Shown here: positions 39,956-43,879 of the stretch, one piece after another
Layout of the letters: each line of letters begins with the position of its first letter
How positions within the stretch are numbered: position 1 is the stretch's first letter
Made by a program: the position numbers and the translations under genes
Assembly (NCBI GenBank): GCA_045599345.1
Contig: JAZRVV010000028.1
Span: 1-43,879 of the forward strand
DNA from: UBA1227 sp045599345
GTDB taxonomy: Bacteria > Bacillota > Clostridia > Oscillospirales > Acutalibacteraceae
Direction: 5' to 3'
Length of the DNA: 43,879 nt
Notes under the pieces: generated by a model
Told to the model about the DNA's origin: nothing
Seen by the model: the letters and a program-made list of their open reading frames with translations, nothing else
Database searches by the model: none

Positions 39956-41126
39956 AGCCTTCTTCCTTATTACCCTTCACACAATACACACCAGCAGCAA
40001 TGCCTATTGCTGCGATAACAATTGCAGTAGCAATTGTTGCCTGTGGACCATTAAACATTGATGCTGAATATGGAATTGGGATAAACGTATTTTTGTCAGG
40101 ATTACCATTACCAATAAACATTGAACCTGTTAAATTATTTGACGAAAACAGTGATGTGACTTGATCAATTCTGCTCTGAGAGAAACCAAGGTTAGTCATT
40201 GTCTTTGAAAGATCAGACAACACATCTTGCTCTGGAACCCATTTGATTTCATAAGTTGCAGCTGTAGTGATAACACTATCCTTACTTAACTTGTTGCCTT
40301 TGCTGTCATACCAACCAGCAAAGCAATAACCTGCTTTTTCTATTGTTGGCATAGGTATCGATTTTGGATTAAGTGTTCCTGGAACAACTGGAATGCTAAG
40401 CGTTTCCTCATTATCGCCTTGTTTTAAAGTAATATTATCGTTATTCTTCCAAAGTAATTCAACTTTGTCATGTCGAGCATCAGAAATAGCCGTTACTAAA
40501 TCTTCCTTCTCTCTGCCTCCAACCATAATTTTATAAAGTTCGAGATTGCCAAAGCTTACCGCGAGTTTTCCATTATCATCTAGTCCAAAGCTTCCACCAT
40601 TTGTGTTAAGTATATTTTCAGCAAGACTATTATTCGAATTCTGATACTTGTCTATAATTGCACTGTTCTTAGTTTTATCACTATCATAAGATATTTGCCT
40701 AGCCTTATAGACTACGAATTGGGCTGTATCAAAAGTTACATTGTTAAGAATCAATGCGGTAGTTTCAATTTTAAATATGGCGTTTTTTATTGTTACATTA
40801 TCAAACACAACATAATTTACACGGCTAATATCCAGCATCTTTCTTAAATTCTCACCCTGAATTACGCCATTTTTAATAATTAATATATTTCCACCCGATA
40901 CAGAAGCATCGCCCATAGTTAAAACATGACCATTAAGATCAATTTCTTTATTGTCACTAGGATAAAAGTTTGCGCGAATATCCGATGTTAATTTAATATG
41001 AGTTTCATTGGCATCTCGCATACTATCGAAAAAACTAGCCTCTGTGCCAACATCTTTCGCTGATGCAGATACAGCAAGTGCAAACATCATTGCTACAGCA
41101 AGAACTACACTTAGAAATTTTTTCAT
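39954..41126 (-). CDS. Surface protein A: beta-helix-like region, InlB-type repeat, C-terminal anchor
   Basis: The 390-residue protein has a signal peptide (cleavage after ASA at 23), an N-terminal beta-helix-like stretch (LNGHVLTMGDASVSGGNILI, IKNGVIQG, FDNVTIKNAIFK, LILNNVTF) and a single InlB/Listeria-Bacteroides-type repeat (AGYCFAGWYDSKGNKLSKDS). It ends with a membrane anchor (IATAIVIAAIGIAAGVYCVK) and a charged tail. No LPxTG motif precedes the anchor. The signal peptide, 5' UTR, promoter and last 20 residues are nearly shared with surface protein B, while the middle differs. GGAGGG precedes the ATG. Confidence 0.82.
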   Translation of the reverse strand: MKKFLSVVLAVAMMFALAVSASAKDVGTEASFFDSMRDANETHIKLTSDIRANFYPSDNKEIDLNGHVLTMGDASVSGGNILIIKNGVIQGENLRKMLDISRVNYVVFDNVTIKNAIFKIETTALILNNVTFDTAQFVVYKARQISYDSDKTKNSAIIDKYQNSNNSLAENILNTNGGSFGLDDNGKLAVSFGNLELYKIMVGGREKEDLVTAISDARHDKVELLWKNNDNITLKQGDNEETLSIPVVPGTLNPKSIPMPTIEKAGYCFAGWYDSKGNKLSKDSVITTAATYEIKWVPEQDVLSDLSKTMTNLGFSQSRIDQVTSLFSSNNLTGSMFIGNGNPDKNTFIPIPYSASMFNGPQATIATAIVIAAIGIAAGVYCVKGNKEEG

Positions 41127-41152
41127 GAAATCCCTCCGTTTCCCTATATCAT

Positions 41153-41181
41153 ATTATACGCTAGACCATCAAAAAAGGCTA
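41153..41181 (-). promoter_or_regulatory. Promoter of surface protein A
   Basis: In the minus direction TAGCCT (41176-41181) is 17 bp from TATAAT (41153-41158), with CG just before the -10. The -35 is far from TTGACA but is shared with two other genes. Confidence 0.6.
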
Positions 41182-41204
41182 ACAAAAACAGCCTACTCTC
41201 CTTT

Positions 41205-41299
41205 TATCACTGTAAATTACAAAAAATGTGATTTTTATCACATAATTTTTAAAAAAAATGTGATTTTTATCACATAATTCTTGAAAACAGTGTGATTTT
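41205..41299 (+). promoter_or_regulatory. Phased operator array of TGTGA-N6-TCACA sites
   Basis: Two perfect 16-bp palindromes, TGTGATTTTTATCACA, start at 41227 and 41259 (32 bp apart). A half-site TGTGATTTT starts at 41291 (another 32 bp), and a half-site TATCAC lies at 41205-41210 (31 bp before the equivalent position of the first). The sites therefore fall on one face of the helix, and the last one lies between -35 and -10 of the ATPase promoter. The pattern matches the Crp/Fnr-family consensus. Confidence 0.85.
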
Positions 41300-41309
41300 C
41301 CAATATAAT
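41281..41309 (+). promoter_or_regulatory. Promoter of ATPase copy 2
   Basis: TTGAAA (41281-41286) and TATAAT (41304-41309) are separated by exactly 17 bp, and the spacer contains an operator half-site. Confidence 0.9.
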
Positions 41310-41332
41310 CTACAAAAGAAGGAGGCGATACT

Positions 41333-42628
41333 ATGCAAAGGACAATCATAAACGACTTAAGGTCCTGGAAGGAATCAAAACGTCGTAAACCTCTAGTTCT
41401 CATGGGCGCAAGACAGGTTGGAAAAACCTATATCCTCAAAGAATTTGGTAACGAATTTAAAGACGGATATGTCTACATTAACTTTGATCGAGATGAAACA
41501 TACAGACAGTTTTTCAAAGGAACAAAAGATGTAAACAAGATTCTCCAAAACCTCTCATTGATTACAAATAAAAAGATTACAAATGATACCTTAGTAATAC
41601 TTGATGAAATTGGCGAATGCGAAGATGCACTCCTCTCTCTCAAGTATTTTTGTGAAGATGCCCCAGAGATACACATAGCTGCAGCAGGATCACTCCTAGG
41701 TTTAACACTACAAAAAGGTTTCCCTGTTGGGAAGGTCGATTTCCTTTCAATGGGTCCTATGACTTTTACAGAATTCTTAATAGCAGACGGCAAAGAAAAC
41801 TTTGCTGAATTCTTAAGTTCCATAAAAACGATAGAATCTATTCCAGATGCATTCAGCAACACAATTTCTGAGCAATTCAAAATTTACATGGCCATAGGTG
41901 GCATGCCAGAAGTTGTATCTGCTTGGATTGGCAATCATGATTTAGACGAAGTTGATGATATTTTAGATAATCTTCTCATTGCCTATGAGAAAGACTTTGG
42001 AAAGCATGTGCCAATATCAGCAACGCCAAAAATCCATGCAATTTGGAATTCAATACCTTCTCAGCTCGCTAGAGAAAACAAGAAATTTCTCTACTCCCTT
42101 GTCAGAACTGGAGCTAGGGCCAGAGAATATGAGGATGCATTAGGATGGCTTGTTGGAGCAGGACTTGTAAATAAAGAACATTGCATATCAAAGCCTGGCA
42201 TTCCGCTTTCCGCATACTCCCAAAATCAAATCTTTAAAATCTATATGGTAGATGTTGGACTACTTCGAAGGTTTTCAAAACTACCTTCAATTAGTTTTAT
42301 TGAAGGCAACAAACTTCTCACTGAATTCAAAGGTGCTTTGACTGAGAACTATGTTTATCACGCACTCATTAGGCAAAAAGATATCACTCCATACTACTGG
42401 ACCGACGGTGTGCACGAAGTTGACTTTGTTATCCAAAAGGGTGACCGCATAATTCCAATTGAAACAAAATCTGGCTTCGCTGTTAAAACAACAACCAGTA
42501 TCAAGAATTACCTTTCAAAATATGATGAATCATTTGCCATTCGCCTCTCTATGAAGAACCTTTCAAAGGATGGATCCTTCCTTAACATCCCTATATACTT
42601 GCTCGATAATATCGACAACTTCTTGTAA
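41333..42628 (+). CDS. AAA ATPase with DUF4143 (PD-(D/E)XK-like) C-terminus, copy 2
   Basis: The 431-residue protein has Walker A GARQVGKTY (25-33), Walker B LVILDEIGE (about 88-96), AAGSLLGLTLQKGFPVGKVD (sensor region), a winged-helix-like middle (FLYSLVRTGARAREYEDALG) and a DUF4143 C-terminus. In that C-terminus HEVDFVIQKGDRIIPIETKS keeps the Asp and ExK residues of a PD-(D/E)XK fold. It belongs to the same broad family as the gene at 37852-39075 but is clearly divergent, not a recent duplicate. GGAGG precedes the ATG. The promoter is covered by a phased palindrome array, a layout parallel to copy 1 with a different operator sequence. Confidence 0.91.
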   Translation: MQRTIINDLRSWKESKRRKPLVLMGARQVGKTYILKEFGNEFKDGYVYINFDRDETYRQFFKGTKDVNKILQNLSLITNKKITNDTLVILDEIGECEDALLSLKYFCEDAPEIHIAAAGSLLGLTLQKGFPVGKVDFLSMGPMTFTEFLIADGKENFAEFLSSIKTIESIPDAFSNTISEQFKIYMAIGGMPEVVSAWIGNHDLDEVDDILDNLLIAYEKDFGKHVPISATPKIHAIWNSIPSQLARENKKFLYSLVRTGARAREYEDALGWLVGAGLVNKEHCISKPGIPLSAYSQNQIFKIYMVDVGLLRRFSKLPSISFIEGNKLLTEFKGALTENYVYHALIRQKDITPYYWTDGVHEVDFVIQKGDRIIPIETKSGFAVKTTTSIKNYLSKYDESFAIRLSMKNLSKDGSFLNIPIYLLDNIDNFL

Positions 42629-42642
42629 TAAAAGTAATAGAA

Positions 42643-42690
42643 AGAAATTATGGGCGTAATTTCCAAGTTGTACTTGAAAATTACGCCCAT
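42643..42690. repeat. Long palindrome between ATPase copy 2 and surface protein B
   Basis: ATGGGCGTAATTT (42650-42662) pairs with AAATTACGCCCAT (42678-42690); inside, CAAGT pairs with ACTTG. No strong T-run follows on either strand, so it may be a terminator of convergent genes or a small palindromic repeat. A partial copy lies at 39201-39236. Confidence 0.8.
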
Positions 42691-42717
42691 TTGTGCTAAG
42701 GAATGCTTTCCTTGTAC

Positions 42718-42738
42718 TACCTTTATGCCTCTTTTTTC
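42718..42738. repeat. Second copy of the 21-bp repeat
   Basis: This is identical to 37833-37853. Here it spans the 3' end of the surface protein B gene. Confidence 0.8.
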
Positions 42739-43673
42739 TTCACACAATACACACCAGCGGCAATGCCTGCCACTGCGATAACACCTGCAACCGCTACTGT
42801 TACTCCAGCACTTGTTGTCATAGAGCCTGCAACATTTTCTTCAACAGCAATCTTTGGATAAAGCTTTTCTGGTATTGCATCATCTTCAGAAACAACAAGA
42901 GGTGCCGGACAATTAAATTCAAATGAATCACCGTAAATCTCTGATGGCAAGAAATAAGTTGTTGCGCGATTCTCACTATCACCCCAAGCTGTAAACGCTG
43001 CTTCTGCCTTGCTCAAATTTTTGCAGCGTCTAAACATGCCGTAGTAACAAAAGTCTGCAAACTCTGTTGCTGGAAGGTAAGGAGTATTCTTAAGTTCATT
43101 ACATTCAAGGAACATATGCTCATAACAATTCTTTTCAAGTTTTGTTGCAGGGAGAAAATCTCTTGGCAATGAAGTAATTCCCGTTTCTTCAAACATACGC
43201 CTAAAGCAAGATGGTGCTAAAGGCAAATCCAAGTCTAACCCATCAACATCAACAAGTAATGTTGCACCCGAAAACAATGAATCAAACTGTTTGCTTTTAA
43301 GGCCTTGGAACTGTCCTCTTTCATTAACATTAAGGGAAGCCAAAGAACCTCCAAGCGCAATTTTACCATCACGCACTTCAAAATGGTGACTTGAATCAGT
43401 TGTAATATTAGCGCCTTTGATATATAAACTATGATATCTATCAAGCATTATAGTTTGGCCAGACCTGTATTCTTCCCAATATCCTCCTTTTCCAAGGCGA
43501 TATTCAAGGCTGCCAGAAGTATAACGTAATTTAACAGTTGCGTGATCATCTAGGGCTTTAACACAGAAATAATCGTCTTCCGGTATCAAATCACCAACTT
43601 CATATGCAAATGCATTTACTGCAAGCGCCAGCATCATTACAAGCGCAATAATTACACTTAAAAACTTTTTCAT
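42723..43673 (-). CDS. Surface protein B: leucine-rich-repeat-like region and C-terminal anchor
   Basis: The 316-residue protein has a signal peptide (cleavage after AFA at 23) and a beta-rich region. It then has about three copies of the LPAT-type leucine-rich repeat found in many gut surface proteins (SCFRRMFEETGITSLPRDFL, KNCYEHMFLECNELKNTPYL, DFCYYGMFRRCKNLSKA). A C-terminal membrane segment (VAGVIAVAGIAAGVYCVKKK) ends it. No LPxTG motif is seen. The ends are near-identical to surface protein A, both in protein and DNA, but the centre is unrelated. GGAGGG precedes the ATG. Confidence 0.83.
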   Translation of the reverse strand: MKKFLSVIIALVMMLALAVNAFAYEVGDLIPEDDYFCVKALDDHATVKLRYTSGSLEYRLGKGGYWEEYRSGQTIMLDRYHSLYIKGANITTDSSHHFEVRDGKIALGGSLASLNVNERGQFQGLKSKQFDSLFSGATLLVDVDGLDLDLPLAPSCFRRMFEETGITSLPRDFLPATKLEKNCYEHMFLECNELKNTPYLPATEFADFCYYGMFRRCKNLSKAEAAFTAWGDSENRATTYFLPSEIYGDSFEFNCPAPLVVSEDDAIPEKLYPKIAVEENVAGSMTTSAGVTVAVAGVIAVAGIAAGVYCVKKKEA

Positions 43674-43699
43674 GAAATCCCTCCGTTTCCCTATATCTT

Positions 43700-43728
43700 A
43701 TTATACGATAGACCAACAAAAATGGCTA
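43700..43728 (-). promoter_or_regulatory. Promoter of surface protein B
   Basis: In the minus direction TAGCCA (43723-43728) is 17 bp from TATAAT (43700-43705), with CG before the -10, as in surface protein A. Confidence 0.6.
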
Positions 43729-43733
43729 ACAAA

Positions 43734-43760
43734 AAAAGCAGCCGACAGGCTGCCTTTTGT
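43734..43760 (-). terminator. Hairpin upstream of surface protein B
   Basis: In the minus direction GGCAGCC-TGTC-GGCTGC is followed by TTTTTTTG. Because the next gene to the right is on the plus strand, it probably insulates surface protein B from leftward read-through. Confidence 0.75.
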
Positions 43761-43779
43761 CATATAAGAATTATTTTTG

Positions 43780-43808
43780 TAGCCATTTCCCCTATTTATT
43801 CGTATAAA
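43780..43808 (+). promoter_or_regulatory. Promoter of the edge gene
   Basis: TAGCCA (43780-43785) is 17 bp from TATAAA (43803-43808), with CG before the -10. This is the same unusual pattern as the two surface-protein promoters. Confidence 0.55.
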
Positions 43809-43842
43809 AAGATGTAAGACAAAACAAAAGGAGGACAAAGCA

Positions 43843-43879
43843 ATGGCAGAACTTAGAGATAAAGAATTAAACGAAGTAG
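43843..43879 (+). CDS. Start of a gene cut by the window edge, possible double-glycine leader peptide
   Basis: Twelve codons are visible (MAELRDKELNEV), ending with a G that begins codon 13. A GGAGGACAAAGCA ribosome-binding stretch precedes the ATG. The pattern of a short acidic leader ending EL-x-x-V resembles double-glycine leaders of class II bacteriocins and other secreted small peptides, where the next residues would be [AGS]GG or GG. With so few codons this is only a suggestion; the gene itself is well supported by its start signals. Confidence 0.55.
   Translation, partial: MAELRDKELNEV

Noticed and set aside
41227..41274. Direct catabolite control by an E. coli-type CRP at the TGTGA-N6-TCACA sites
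   Set aside because: The match is to the wider Crp/Fnr family; Clostridia generally do not use cAMP-CRP catabolite control, so only a family-level statement is made.
37770..43879. A second copy of the tRNA-Arg 3' end as an attachment site
   Set aside because: No repeat of the T-arm/acceptor sequence was found to the right within the window.

Overview
The window looks like a low-to-moderate GC Firmicutes chromosome of the Clostridia, most likely a gut or rumen Lachnospiraceae-type organism. This is an inference from gene content and layout: Gram-positive adhesins with sortase-like tails, polar amino-acid ABC cassettes, the ymfF/ymfH peptidase pair next to lgt, rplU-rpmA, yhaM-prmA, adenine deaminase, strong GGAGG ribosome-binding sites and consensus sigma-A promoters.

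Layout. 1-1777: right part of an IS21-family element (istA cut by the window edge, istB whole). 1845-4480: an AT-rich two-gene ABC transporter of the lactococcin-972-associated (DUF1430) type, with no bacteriocin gene beside it. 4527-11798 (minus): a secreted CotH-kinase protein, 4-alpha-glucanotransferase, an orphan PilT ATPase, and a complete polar amino-acid ABC importer. 11867-17517 (minus): alanine racemase, a heterodimeric ABC exporter and an EamA transporter in one probable operon. 17631-22286 (minus): L27, L21 with a long Ala/Lys/Pro tail, a Lys-rich small protein, Lgt and two M16 peptidase homologues. 22382-24311 (plus): YhaM and PrmA. 24336-25800: an intact IS3-family element that landed in the loop of what was a bidirectional terminator between prmA and ade. 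25817-29744 (minus): thrS, a DUF1648 membrane protein and ade. 29790-32108: a thioester-domain/SpaA-type adhesin. 32220-37598 (minus): a short SSB, a beta-CASP metallo-beta-lactamase protein, and a two-gene amino-acid transporter of unusual architecture.

37718-43879 begins with tRNA-Arg(ACG) and then becomes a repeat-rich accessory region. It holds two AAA ATPase/DUF4143 (PD-(D/E)XK-like) genes, each with its own repeated operator-like palindromes, a RelB/ParE-type toxin-antitoxin pair, two paralogous surface proteins with conserved ends and different centres, and at the right edge the first 12 codons of a gene that reads like a double-glycine leader peptide.

The most unusual items are as follows. 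(1) A 757-residue transporter subunit carries one whole substrate-binding domain flanked by the two complementary halves of a second one, all fused to the permease; its partner ATPase has an extra C-terminal domain resembling a HATPase fold. (2) The two ATPase/nuclease-like genes have phased operator arrays: 32-bp-spaced TGTGA-N6-TCACA palindromes for one, a 60-bp tandem repeat of GCCGAA-type arms for the other. (3) A -35-like TAGCC[A/T] element, 17 bp from CG-TATAA[T/A], is shared by both surface-protein promoters and by the edge gene. (4) The IS3 element split a terminator and carries its own replacement hairpin. Coding calls are mostly secure; regulatory calls come from reading motifs by eye and were not computed.
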